DNA of 64,000 nucleotides, taken from assembly GCF_028769735.1 (NCBI RefSeq), contig NC_088171.1, positions 95,173,412-95,237,411 of the forward strand, given 5' to 3'. How positions within the stretch are numbered: the first letter of the stretch is position 1; each line of letters opens with the position of its first letter. Both the position numbers and the translations under genes were made by a program. This stretch comes from Zonotrichia leucophrys gambelii (Eukaryota > Chordata > Aves > Passeriformes > Passerellidae). Below, piece after piece: positions 37,157-49,921 of this stretch. The notes under the pieces are model-generated. The model did not search any database. It saw only the letters and a program-made list of their open reading frames with translations, and had not been told where the DNA came from.

Positions 37157-37954
37157 CTGTGACAGAAAAATAATTTAGCTTCTACAGGGTTAAGAAGTGA
37201 CAGACAGTAATCAAGAGCCCCAGGAGACTTTCACCTTTCAGCTTTTAATGCCACACACCAAGCTGTACTAACATAAAACTTGAGGCCTCTCCCTTTCATG
37301 AAATCACCACAGTGAACTGGCTAAAAAAAATGTATATTTAAATTTCAACTCCACTCTTTATGCCTCAAAATAACTTCCAAAGTTGAACTGAGCAGTCTTG
37401 TCTCTAGAGATACTTCAATGAAATCATACACTTCATTTTACTACAGACTTACAGGCAAAGTGTTACTCAAGCAAAATGCAACTTCAAAGAGTAGATTTCA
37501 TTATGAGTTCAACTAGTAATATGCCATAGGCTTGAATGCTGGTAGCCAGGTCCAAGAAAGCACCACACTTTGTGCTCTGCAGAGGAGGTTAAAAACAGCA
37601 GCTGGAAAACTCTGATTTCTTCAGCCTTAAGTCTCAGCCTGCCACTCAGATTTCACAAATAAGGCTGTAATGAAGCCACTGGAACAGAGGCCAGCCCCAG
37701 CAGGTCATGAGCAAGTTGTCAGTGACTACTTCAGCACTATCACTTCCTTCTTTTGTTTTTATTTCAACTGAAGTTCACATGAGAAAGCCCAGGACTCCTT
37801 TTCAGTTTACTGTTTTCCTTACCAGCCTGACATCAATATTGAAAAGAAATACTGCCCAGTAAAGCAACAAAGCAAACAAGCTTAAGCTTAACCATCAAGT
37901 TAGAACTAAAGGCACAGCACCTCGTCTAAGCCAGGAAAACAATGAGCTTTACAA

Positions 37955-38140
37955 ATCCCAGAGTGGCTAAGGTTGAAAGGGACACTGGAGGTCAGCTGGT
38001 CTAACATGTGGCCCTACAACACATTACTCAGGATAGTGCCCAGGAGCCTTTTGAGTAACCCCAGAGGGGGCTCCCTGAAGAGTGCCTCTGGAACACAAGT
38101 GCCTGGACTAGGAGGAAGAACTCCAGTGCCCATGTAATAG
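37955..38140 (-). mobile_element. CR1 LINE 3' UTR fragment in CNDP2 intron 1
   Basis: The plus strand reads CAGAGTGGCTAAGGTTGAAA, then GGACACTGGAGGTCAGCTGG and a CAGGAGCCTTTTGAGTA block. This is the complement of the CR1 3' region (GTTGGAAGGGACCTCTGGAGG type). It lies in the same orientation as CNDP2. Confidence 0.8.
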
Positions 38141-39337
38141 AAGCATGTTCAGCAGCTCCAGCCACTGTGAATCAGTATTTTGTTGAGTCAGCTTTATGCC
38201 AGATCCTTTAAGCCTTTCTTCTGCTTCTACACGGTAGTCACAAGACAGTTGTTAAAACATCTGACTGCTTGTCTTAGGATTTCTTGAGCAGCTGACTACT
38301 CTACATACCTGAAACAAATCCTTTTCAGCTGCAAGCTGCCCCACACAATATACTGCAATACAAGTACCACTCCAAATTTTCTTTCAAACAAGGTTGTACT
38401 AGCACAGATACTGGTGTTTGACAAACAAAAATCCTCTCCCTCACCAGACATAGCATTGATTTAATTTAAAGCATCCATCGAGTTTAAATTTGGATAACTA
38501 CTTTTAAACACCAATTAGAACAATCCCAAATCACCAGACAGGTAAGCATTCCCATTAAGAGCCATGAAAAGTGAAAACTGAACACGTTCAGAAGGACTAC
38601 ATAGATATCACCAAGTTAAAGCAATGCTTCTCACTGAAGCTGAGGCTCCCTAATGAAGCCACCCTCGTCATAAACAGAGCTCGGGCAGGATTCACGTGGA
38701 GCTTTTCAGGAAACCAGCACACAGGCATCAGTCCAGGGCATCTGACCCTCCCCTCCACTCAACCGGTTGCTAGAGAAACCTCAGGGCTCCAGCTCCACAG
38801 CACAGACACAAAACACGAGTTACATGGAGGCTGACTTTCTGCCCAACACAAACAAGAGCTGAACTACTTGTTAAGTCAGGGACTACTTTAAATATCACCT
38901 TAACCATAGTTAAACAGTTCTGTAATCACAAGGGCATTGAATCACACAAGCCACACTGAAGAACTGCAAGGAAGCCTGCTCCAGAAAGCTTCGAACTACA
39001 AAAAGCAAGTATTGGTTACTACACAGCAAAAGGCTGGATGTTACTTCCCCCTTCGTCTGCAAAATCAGAGTCTGAACTTCCTGTAGGTCCTTCAGAATGG
39101 AGAGCTGAATCCTTCCTACCCATGCAGAAGAGGCTATACACTTTTACTTTTCCACAGGACTACAGAAGTTGCACCTTGAAATAAAACAGCCCAAGGGGCT
39201 ATCACTGCACCATTACAACTTTGCCCTCCTTATCCACAGACAACATGAATATCCCAGAGGAGAACACCGAACCGAGAGCGCTCTACAGCCACCATGGAGC
39301 CCATGCTCAGGTCGCAGGCTCAGCACTTCGGGCCGAG

Positions 39338-39441
39338 GCTGACTTGAAAGTTAAACATGGGTTTCTTTACGGGGTTTTGCAGCACCGAAGCTGACCTAAA
39401 GGTTAAACGCGGGTTTCTTTACATGATTTTGCAGCACCGGG
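39338..39441. repeat. 52-bp tandem duplication at the edge of the CNDP2 CpG island
   Basis: Two adjacent 52-bp copies (39338-39389 and 39390-39441) share GCTGAC, GTTAAAC, GGGTTTCTTTAC and TTTTGCAGCACCG. They differ at about a fifth of positions or fewer. On the minus strand each copy contains a GTAAAG that could act as a donor. Confidence 0.85.
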
Positions 39442-40045
39442 ACGAGCTTCCCGCAGCCCCCAGGCCGGTGACAGCCTCGGGACAGGAGGGAAGGAGGCAG
39501 GGCACTGCAGGTTCCCTAAGGACAGCGCGGGGGACGGCTCACGGGGAGCGAGAGCGGCAGTGAGGAAGGGAGCAGGAGCGGAGAGGCAGGAGCAGCTTCC
39601 CTCCGGGGACAGCCACGGTGCCGCCGCGCCCCAAGGCCGAACAGACCGGGGGACACGGAGCAAGGCCCAGCCCGCCGGCGGCGCCGCGCACCGGCATTCC
39701 CGGCTCCTCCCGGCCAGGCCGCACAGGGACAGAGCCGGCCACGTATGGCGGTGCCGCCGCACGACAAGAACGAGGGACGCCGTTCCCCTGACCCCTCCCG
39801 ACACTCACCCACCGCAGCCACGCACCCCTGGCTCCCACCTGGAGTGAAGGAAACACCGCCTCCCACGGTGCCTTAAATACTTCCACGCCAGCCCTGCCCC
39901 ATGACACGCGCTGCGCCGTGCCCGCCAATCCGCGGGCAATGAGCGCCTAGGGGGCGTGGCCTAAGCCAAAAGGGGCGGGGCCTCATCGCGGCGCTACGGC
40001 CTGCCGGGGGGCGGCCTTGTGGGGCGGGGCCGGAATAACGCAGGG
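39440..40045 (-). promoter_or_regulatory. CpG island and probable CNDP2 promoter/noncoding exon 1
   Basis: GC- and CpG-dense block at the 5' end of CNDP2. On the minus strand it has GC boxes (complements of GGGGCGGGG at about 39972 and 40021) and a CCAAT motif (plus-strand GCCAAT at about 39923, so inverted for this gene). A TATA-like TATTTAA lies at 39879-39873. A consensus donor GGTGG|GTGAGT follows, ending a likely noncoding exon at 39809. Exact transcription start is not determinable from sequence alone; about 39.84-39.85 kb is expected from the TATA-like box. Confidence 0.65.
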
Positions 40046-40217
40046 GTGTAATAAAAGGAAATATAATACATAGGCGAATATAACATGGGGTATAATATAA
40101 CAGACTGGTAGCGACCAATCTGAACAACTGAATTATTCCAGCCGAAGCTGGGAGTATCCTTATGATCTTCCTACATTTGTGGTTTAGATAGGTTTAATAG
40201 ATTCACATGTGGTTCCT

Positions 40218-40975
40218 AGAATCAGAATTAATTATGGAATATCCTGCATTGGAAGGGATCCACAAGGATTGTCAAAGTCCAACTTCTGGCCCTGCACAGC
40301 ACATCCCCAAGAATCACACCTGTGCCTGAGAGCACTGTCCAAACTCTTCCTGAACTGTGTCAGGCTGGTGCTGAGACCACTTCCCTGGGGAGCCTGTGCC
40401 ACAGCCAAATCCCTAGGGTGAAGAACCTTTTCCCAGTATCCAACCTAAACCTCCCTTGACACAACTCCAAACCATTCCCTCAGGTCTTGTCACTGGTCAC
40501 AGGTTACTGTGGTGTCCTGTCACTTGTCACAACACAACACAACACAATGTCAGCCCCTCCTCTTCCCCTCACAACAAGTTGTAACAGCAGTGTGGTCTCC
40601 CCTTCAGTCTCCTCTTCTCCAGGCTGAACAGACCAAGTGACCTCAGGCACTCCTCATACAGCTTCCTTTCAAAGCCCTTCACCATCTTCATTGCCCTCCT
40701 TTGGACACTCTCTAAGGGCTTAATGTTGTTTTTATATTATGGCACCCAGAACTGCCCCCAGCACTCAAGCTGAGACTGCCTCAGCTCAGAGCAGAGCAGG
40801 ACAATCCCCTCCCTTGCCCAGCTGTCCCTGATAGCCCCAGGACAGCCCTGGCCCTTATGGCTGCCAGGGCACTGCTCAGGTACAACTTGCCATCAACCAG
40901 CACCTCCAGATCCCCTTCTGTGGCGCTGCTTTCCGGCATCTCATTCCCTGGCCTGTACGTACAACCAGGATGAAA
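40218..40975 (-). mobile_element. CR1 LINE, 3' part
   Basis: The plus strand begins with an AATTATGGAATATCCTGCAT type 3'-end complement and a TGGAAGGGATCCACAAGGAT block. It then runs through the 3' UTR complement (CACTTCCCTGGGGAGCCTGT) into the end of the RT ORF complement (GCCCTCCTTTGGACACTCTC) and a TCCAGATCCCCTTCTG block. It is clearly the same subfamily as the copy at 5530-6172. An (AACAC)n run near 40522-40544 interrupts it. Confidence 0.9.
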
Positions 40976-41256
40976 TGACATAGCTGGGAGCTCAAGAGAA
41001 ACAGGGAAAAAGTGAGAAACAGTGGGGCATGCTAGATGGTCTGTGAGCTGCCGTGGGGGAGAGCTGCATCATTTGGGAACTTGGCTGGTGGTGCTGTGTG
41101 GGGTGAGGTAAGTGCTGGGGCCTTGCACGAGGCAGGTCCGGCTGCAGGCCATGCTGAGCCGGAGATTCACAGGCTGATGCCAGCCTTGGTTTGTCCCCAG
41201 GGATTTATCTGGAGCTGGGGCTGCCCTGGTGGCTCCCAGATACCTGGCCCCTGACT

Positions 41257-41360
41257 GGGGATGGGATGGGATGGGATGGGATGGGATGGGATGGGATGGG
41301 ATGGGATGGGATGGGATGGGATGGGATGGGATGGGATGGGATGGGATGGGATGGGATGGG
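41257..41360. repeat. (ATGGG)n pentanucleotide array, about 20 units
   Basis: Uninterrupted GGGAT pentamers over 104 bp. The plus strand has successive G3 tracts separated by 2-base AT loops, a textbook G-quadruplex pattern. Open frames on both strands here merely translate the repeat. Confidence 0.97.
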
Positions 41361-44300
41361 CCCTGGCTGCCAGGCTCCTGTGGGGAGCTCCTGCCACTCT
41401 TGGCAGCCCAGACTCTGAGGAGCCCCTGACACCTGGCACTGTTCTGTGCTGGTGGGAGAGCAGATGGCTAAATGTACCCGAAATGGGCAAATGGAACTTA
41501 GAAACTGGAGTAAAGTTTCTATTTACACTTATGTTAGGAAAAATCTTGCCTGGGAGCAACAAGGGAAAAAAGATGAAAAACTTAAAAAAAAAATTAAAAG
41601 GAAAGAGAAACCGCTTCTAAAAAGCAGTTTGTTTCATTTATGAAGGATATTAAGTGGTATGATACAGGATGATTTCTGGTGACCTATTTTATTCTCATGC
41701 TCCTACATGGAAGTAATCTTTGGTGCTTTTTTCCCACATCCTTAAAAAAATCACAAACCGAAATAGGAATCAAGGACACAAGCTGACAAAAGAAAGGCAT
41801 TAAAGAAACATTTGTTGTGTGGCAAATACTGTGCACTGTATTATCACAGCTTTCTGCAAGCCTGTATTGATCTAAATCCACAAAGGACTATGTGAAGAAC
41901 AAACACAAAAACCACACAGTAATTTACCTGAGGGAAAACAACAACTTTTTTTTGAAAGATAACAGTCCCAATTATCAGCTTTGAGAGCCTTGTAAATTGT
42001 CTTTATGGAAACACAGTTTTGTTTTACAGGGCTGTTAATTTGGAGGTGAAAATAACGTATGCATACATAAAACCCCTTTGGGAATAGACGAGAAAGAAGG
42101 GGAGGGAAAAGACACATTTATCAGAAGTGGTTTAGGGACAGGGGATGACAAAGCAAAGTATAAAGAAAATATAAGGATGCTCAGCATTCTCTGGTCCTGA
42201 CAGAGATAACTAAACATCTAAACTGCTCTGTTTTATTTTTTTTTTAATATGTTGTCCTTGAAATAGTTTTGTTCTAAAGAAATAATTTGTAGGTACTTGT
42301 GCCATTGCTTTTAATCACAGGGATGTAGCATGTATGAGTCAGCTGAAGCAGTAGCAGCAGAGTAAGTGAGGAGCCTGAAGCATAAGCACTGGTCTGGGAG
42401 AGGACAACTGTGTGAATCAGCTTTTTGGATGGCTTGGACTGAGAGCCACGGGGCTGTGGGAGGCCAGCAGAAATGCCATTAATAGTGTGGCTGTCCTTTC
42501 TGAAAAATTCCATGCAAAATGATGAAAGGGGACAAAAAGTTTCTATGGACACTACAGTACACGTGCAAAACTCACTCTCATTACTTTTGAAATTAATTTC
42601 AAGTGGCGGTCATGTCCCTGTTTGCAGGTGTATGCCATCTAAACATTTCACATTGCTCAATTTTTTTTTGTCTTTTCTTTTACATGAGATAAAGTCACAA
42701 CATCTACTTTAGTGCACTTCTGAGCATCATTGAAAGCTGAAATTAGTTGTCTCAGCTATTTTTTTATTTTATTTATTTATTTATATTGTATCTTGCTATT
42801 TCCTGCTCTTGCCTGTCTTCCCCTTTCCCCTTTATTTTATACATTTCTGTGTAGGTGATTCACAAGCCCAACTTTCTAACCATTGGTTGCTATATAAACC
42901 ATACAACTATACAATCATAAACTGCTAGACTGAAAGGAAAGATTGTAAATATGGATGTACAGAACAGTGCAGTTTTGTTGGATTTCTTTGCTTTCCTGCA
43001 AACAATAATTTTTGAGCTAGTGACAGCAAATTTAAAGAAGGATGTTTAAGGAAGTCCTCACTGATTGCTTTAATCCCTTCTACACTGTGTCCTATTTACA
43101 TCACAGTCATGTGCATGTGCCTATGTGGACATTTTGACTCCATTAACATTGCTTACCTTAAGCAAACCTATTTCTGTTGGGTTTGATTTTGTTGACTAAA
43201 GGTGAACAGAGCTGCTTATCCCTGGAAATTGCATTGCCACCAGCATTCTAGCAACATTAGCTTTACCTATTACCCCTGGCTTTTCAAAACCAGGCGGCCT
43301 CAAAGCCCAAACTCATTTAGAGCATTATCACTAAACCAAAACAAATCAAAGTATCATTTACAATCCAGTCAGTACTTTGGCTTCAGAGGTAACCTTGCCC
43401 TGGCCTCCAAAAAAAGCAGGGCTGCTCATGTGAGGTACTGTAATTGTAGAGTGCTGAACATTTGGGCGTGTTCATGCCCTTCCTAATCTACATATGCGTG
43501 TGTGCCATGCAGTAATTAATGAGCTTGATCCTCACGAGTTTCTTCCAACCAAATAATTTTTTAATAGGTGATTAATCAAAATACCAGGCAGATTACATTT
43601 ACCCTAGACTCAACCATGTAGAAAATGTTGATGTTTATATGGGAGAGCCCAGTGTGGGGTGTCTATGTCCTCGAGTCCCTGGTCAGAACCCAATTAGAAT
43701 GCTCCATGGCATGTCACTCAGCTTTTGCTGTTGTGAAACGTGCACACAGAGCTGTGCTGCAACAGAGACAAGAACTGAATCAAAATCTAGAATCCTATCC
43801 TTGCATAATGGAGCACTAATGTGAAATGAAACCTATGTGGCTGAGTAGCCCAAGCAATAATACATGCTAAAGGTGTCCCCTCCCTTCCTCCCTCTGCTCC
43901 TTCCCTTCCTCAACCATTTAGTGACTGCTCCTTTTGTCATCTTCTGTGTCCTCTTACTATGCTGAACCTGACAAGTGGAGGACTTCTATTCCCTGTGGCT
44001 CCATCCAGTCCAGCTCAGGACAGAGACATTGGCGCTGTCTTGCATGAGCCCCCACAGTGCTGTGCCACTGTGGAGCAGACAGACACACAGAAGGACTGTG
44101 TGCTGCTGTGCTAGGTTGACTCTCTGGCTTGGTTGCCACAAGCATGAGGAGCTAATTTGCCCTGCAGTGGTGGGTTGGATGCTCAGGAGGCCCAGCACGC
44201 TCACAGAACTTCTCCTTCCTCACCAGTCCCTACAAACCTCTTCCTGTTCCCAGGCTCCCAGCTCAGTGGTTGACACATCAAACTTTTCTGCATCTCTGGT

Positions 44301-46391
44301 GGACCCTGTATCAATAAGGTTGTAACTTTTCTCGTAAAAATCAGCTTGCTGCAACTATAGATCCTCCAGAATCTTAACAAAGTACCAAAACATTCTGGAT
44401 TACTCAGCCTTCACTAATTGCTTAACTCAGTCAGTTCAGGACACCATAGATCTTGAAATCTTTCATCCTAGGCACTAGATTTATCTGCAAACCATGACAG
44501 CATGAAGTAGAATACGAGGGTCTTGCTGTGCACTGCTGGATTTGCTCCTTTTTTCCTGGCTTTATATAAGGTGTTTTTGCCCTTCCCCAGAAGTGCCATT
44601 TTGTTGAGTCTGTACACTATATTGCAACCTGTGTTTTCCATGTCCTTTTCTCAGCATGCCCCAGTGACACGTTGGCAATGTCACTGTCAGAAACATCAAA
44701 ATCAACCTGTCTAGAGGACTGGAGAGATTCCCTCAAAATTAGAGAGAGTGGCAGAGAGCCAACCAAAAAAAAACCCAGCCTTCCCCCCATTTAAATTCAA
44801 TGTGCAAATTGCTCAGATATCAATGTGCTTTTGGCAGCATTCTTCCCTAACATTGTCTAGGAACAGGCAGCCTATTATGGGGATCTTGTGCTCAGAGAGG
44901 GCAGGTACTGTTCCCACTTCTGATTTTGAGGCACTAATTAAAGAATGATGTGAGAGGCTGTTAGTAAATTGCTCTTTTCCAGCACCTCAGAGGACTGGCT
45001 TGCAAACTGCAGAGCCAACATATCTTGGAAAGTTATCGAATGGGCATGCCAAAGATTTCTTGTTTGCTGAAGTGTTGGTCCAGCAGTGCCAGTGCTCCAA
45101 AGAGTAAAAACCACACCTACATCCCTTTGTTCATTGTCTATTCCTCTGCCTGAGGGACTAAAGCACTCTGTGCTTCTGCCTGCTTGTGCTGCTACTCTGC
45201 ATTGATAGAACAGGTCAATGGCTCAAATGGGAATGGTGAGATGTGTGTCGTGTAGCAGGCACGTGTAAAGGACAGGCAGGCAAGGAGTCAATACCCAGCT
45301 AGATGTGCTCTGACTGCCAATGAGAACCACAGCCCTTGGGCACTGCTTCAGTCCTGCACTTTTCTTTGGAATGACCAAAAAGTCCAAATGAAAAAATATT
45401 CACCCTTTTCTGCTTAATCTCAACTAGCCTGTATTTCATCCCCGTGTTTCATCCCAACTCCATGCCCAGTTTATCCATGCTGAAAGTGCGTGGAATGTGC
45501 CGAATATGTGAACAAATGTCATTTTCAATTTCTCTTTGAATATATTCTGGAGTGTTGGGAGACTTTATTTCAGTCTTTTATCAGTTGTTGATTTTTTCAC
45601 TGTGGAAGAGAAATATTAAAGAGGTTTGGCCAGCAATGCAGGCTCTCCTCAATAAAATGGAGCCTAAGTGCTTCCCCAGCTGGAATTTTACTCCAGAGAT
45701 GCAGCTCTGCAGGGCTGCTTTTGGTATCTCTTGTGGTTTTACTGTGGTTCCATTCTCCCTCCTTTGGTGGATCTCCTCTCTTCCAGATGAGGATCACATC
45801 CAGAACATTGCAATCTCTGTTTTTCATTTTGGGAAACTTGCTATGAGTTCTTTGCTAAGAACATGCATGTGTGTGCATCTGTACAGCATGGACTGGAAGC
45901 ACAGTTTTGTTCTATGCAGGAAACAGGGAGTTGCAAAACCAGCAAATATGAAATGTTGTCCAATAATGGCATCTCTGCATATTCCTCCTTTTATGTTCCT
46001 TTGTATAAATCAAAAGCAAAGGCACTGATTCTGGACCAGAATTAAGGACTTTTTTTTTGTTTGTTTGTTTTTCAAGAAGAAGAATGCTGCTGCTAGAGGT
46101 GGGAGAGAGGGACTCCTTCTAAAACCCACAAAATCTTCTGAGGAGAGAGGTGACTGACAGAGGATGTTGGTGGTAGACAAGGGCTATGAAGAACTGAAAA
46201 GGTAAATCATTGAAGAATAAGGAGAAAAATGTAAGTAGGGAAGAAAATGGGGTTGTACTGAAGACAAGTGACAGAAAACAGAAGATTGTGCCTGTGGAGG
46301 AAGCTGCAGAAATCTGCTTCTGAGGCTTCTCAGTCACCAACTATTCTGCTCGAAGCAGGAGGCAGCACCATGGCCCTCCTTGGTTGTTATG

Positions 46392-46470
46392 TTATATTAT
46401 ATTATATTATATTATATTATATTATATTATATTATATTATATTATATTATATTATATTATATTATATTAT
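46392..46470. repeat. (TTATA)n pentanucleotide array, about 16 units
   Basis: 79 bp of perfect pentamers, AT-only. It is a microsatellite likely to vary in length between individuals. Confidence 0.96.
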
Positions 46471-49400
46471 CTTGGCTTTGATGCCTGGGTAGCAGTGAGG
46501 CCCCAGAAACAGGCCTGGCCTCCAGAACCACTCAGGTTCTTAGAGGATGTTTGCATGTAACAAGAGGAACATTGTACAGCAGTGGCACTGCTGCTGCTGC
46601 TCAGGCAGCTGGGAAGGCTCCAACACTCAGATTTCTTGCTTGGGAGTAGAACGGGGGTTCTCTTGCACTAAGGGATGCTTAATCTTGATAGAGTTATGAG
46701 CTGTTTGTTTGTTGTAAGCAATACAGAAATTGAATAGTCTACTCTTTCCTAAACAAATGTCATACAACATTGGATGCATGCAAACTAACAATATATTGCC
46801 TAAAGAAAAGCTAATTACTTGGAAAGTCTGATAGAAAATTGGATTTCACTAATGGATCATTTTACAGTTTGCTCCGTGCCCAGCTATTCATCATTTGCAA
46901 AGAAAATGCAGTGAACAGCTTCAAGGAAATAACTGAAAGTAATTAAGTTTTACAAAACTGGTCCTGAAAATCATCCAAGAACTTCCTAAGCAACCATGTT
47001 TTTCTACTTCAGATTTGGATTTTTAGAAGAGAAGTCAAAAAATGGACATACTCACATGTAAATGCACCATGATCTACCACTGTATGTGATGGCTTCATTT
47101 CATTTGATTTTTAAACATGCAGTACCACAGTACACAGACCTTAAGCCAAACCAACAAAGCCAAAGAGTCAGGAAAAAATGCTATAAATTAAGATTTGCTT
47201 ATGTGAATGGAGAAAAGCAGCACAGATTCTCCCTGGAAAGTCTGTTTCCAGTTTACAAAACCTTTCACATGCAGTATCATAAGTATCCACTTGGTGGTTA
47301 CTTGTGCCAACAAAGGAGATGCTTTTTTCCATTTCCAAGAATCAGTTTTCTTTCCATTTCTCTTCTACAGCTACAGACAGCGTGCAGACCTCTGGCTGCA
47401 TTTTACAATTTATGGCATAACAAGATATGAACTTGTGGACTTTGGGTATCCTAGGTCACTCTTGTCAGTAGAAACTAATTTAAAATCAGTCTGGGGCAAA
47501 TTCCTAATATAAACTCATTTCAGAGTCTGCAGCCATAGAACTGGATTGATTTAATCTGTATGACAACATGATATCCCTTCTGGTAGTGTCAGCTGTCAAA
47601 ATGTCCTTTTAATGCACTGAAATAATGAGTCTGGTCATTTGACTAGAAAAGATGACATTTAAATTTTTCTCCTATGAGCTACCACATATCTAAATGATCA
47701 CAGCCCCATGAATGCCGTCTGTTTATTATGTGTAATATTCTGCCCCTTTAAATTACTTTAAACCATTCATGTAAATAACAGCCCAATGCCAGACAGAATT
47801 AGCTTATTAGATGGTGGGGTGTCTCTTTCTACACAACCCTAGCGCAACTTCTAAGTATTTCTGGAATTGTTTCAGACACTCATAAAGAGAGGCTACAAAG
47901 AGCCAGATTCACTACTGGCATAGTGAGATCACTTGGCCTGAACTTGATGCAAAGGCTGGATAACAATCTCAGCATTTTCCCTTCTTTGTTCACCCTTTCA
48001 CACACTGGACAGACACACAACACACCACACAGCAGCAAATTCCACTGGAGAGCATCCTCTTAGGCTTGGAAAATTGCTCTCAAGCCACTGACTCCAATCC
48101 CAGGCAAAGAAAATTCCACTTACAATTGCCCTTGCAAACTGACTAAGCTTCATCTTACAGCTTATTTTCCTTTTGGTGACTGGCAACATAAACAGGCAAA
48201 GAATGTAACAGAGAAGCAATAGGCAATATTGTATCAGGCACTATTTGGGATATGTTGACAAAAATTCCAGAATGTTTTTTGCATCTTAACTTTTCCATCT
48301 CGTTTGAAGAATTACAAGTAAACCACACCCTGCTACAGTGATTGCCAAGGTATCTTACTGGCTTCTTCAGGTGATACTGCTTCCAAATGAGAGGGAAAAT
48401 TTGGCATGAGGTTAATAAAGAGATTAATTAAAAGGGGATATATGAGAAGATAAGGATAATTAAACTCTGCTATGTGCAATCTATGTAGTGGTAAAAGGGA
48501 AAAAGAAAGCTAGTATCTTTGTTGCTTTCCTGGGCAACTGTGCCTAAGAAATATTTCAAAACTTAAAAAGCAAACAGGAGAAAATATATTCTTTTATTCT
48601 ATTTATACATGGGAAAGCTTTTTCTGTCTAAACACCTGCCCTTGTTTAAATCAGTGAATTATACCAGGCTTTTCCTTTGCCCACAGAGCTGTACTCTGTA
48701 TTTTATACTGTGCCATTTTTCTGCCTCTGGTTCACAATGTGACCCAATAAACTCACTGCTCACTGGTGCCATAAAACTTCTGTGAGTAGTTTGCTACATA
48801 CTCTTTTTGATTAATGATATAAATGATAAAATACATTTGGATTCCTTTGGTAGACTCAGTACTCTGCAGGGGAATTTCACTGCCTAAAGGGCATGTTCAA
48901 ACCTATGTCTAACCTTGCAAGGTTTCTCAGCAGCAACTTTGTCAAAGGAAATCAGAAAGAAATATTTGTATGTTAAAATATAGTTTCAAAGTTGATTTGA
49001 ACAGCCCTTAAAAGTTTCTTGACCTCCCAGAAGGAAAATAGGAGATTTACATGCCTTGTGAAATATTAGCAGCATGTTCCCTATTCCATAGACAACCAAT
49101 GACAGAAGGTGATAAAATCAATCAAAGAGAACAATAAGTCCTAATGAACCAGTTTTACATTTCATTAACTCAAGTGCCAAGGTATTTCTTAAGGACTGAT
49201 TTAGTTTCTTTCTTCATGAAGAATTCAGTAATTAGGAAAATAAGGTCTAACAGCATAATACAACTTGAGCCTGCAATGCAGTTTGTGTCTGAAGGTGGTG
49301 AGAAACAGGAGGGCTCAGCAGTTCCTTGGGCTGAGCCCTCCTCATGGCCCTGGTCTGAGGAGCTGCTGGGCCCCTGCAGAGGCACACAGCATGCAGGAAT

Positions 49401-49824
49401 GCCATGCCTGGCTCCTACCTGGCTGTGCCAAGGCATCTCCTGCTTGCTAAAGCCTCTGGTTATTCCACATCTGAGCTGCCACAGTGATGTGCAATTCTGT
49501 GATGTGCCCAACACAGCGACAAAGAGGAGGCCAGCTTGATGCTGACATCATGCTCTAAGCACTAATTCAAAGATTAATTGGGTAGGAACTAATTTAGTTA
49601 GTCCTGGATTATTTTTACTGCCCCTGATGTTTCTTGCCTTAATTCAACTTCTCCTAATTAATTTCCATCAAGTTTAATTCTCAGTCAAAATGAGAATAGG
49701 AATATAGCTTCCTTTGGGAACACAGGAATGCAATGTGAAGCAGGCACAGTTTAATATATATGGAAAGCAAGGGTTCTCTGATGAAGAGGATTTTTTAAAA
49801 GAAAAATTGCTATTGCACATAGGG

Positions 49825-49921
49825 ACACACACACACACATCTATATCTATATCTAATCTATATCTATATCTATATCTATATCTATATCTATATCTATATC
49901 TATATCTATATCTATATCTAC
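49825..49921. repeat. (CA)n followed by (TATATC)n hexanucleotide array
   Basis: A short CA run (49825-49839) leads directly into about 13 hexamers to 49921, with a single 2-base slip near 49855. It is a compound microsatellite. Confidence 0.95.

Larger units (their letters stand above)
37157..39808 (-). other. Probable CNDP2 intron 1
   Basis: This lies between the first coding exon and a strong donor in the CpG island. It contains one CR1 fragment and, at its distal end, a 52-bp tandem duplication. No coding exon is visible. Confidence 0.6.

Noticed and set aside
41167..41620. Open frames with MGWDG or PSHPI repeats on both strands
   Set aside because: They are produced by the (ATGGG)n array; both strands open in several frames is the mark of a simple repeat, not a repeat protein.
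45552..46028. 158-codon plus-strand frame
   Set aside because: No homology recognised and antisense frames are also open in part; treated as chance.
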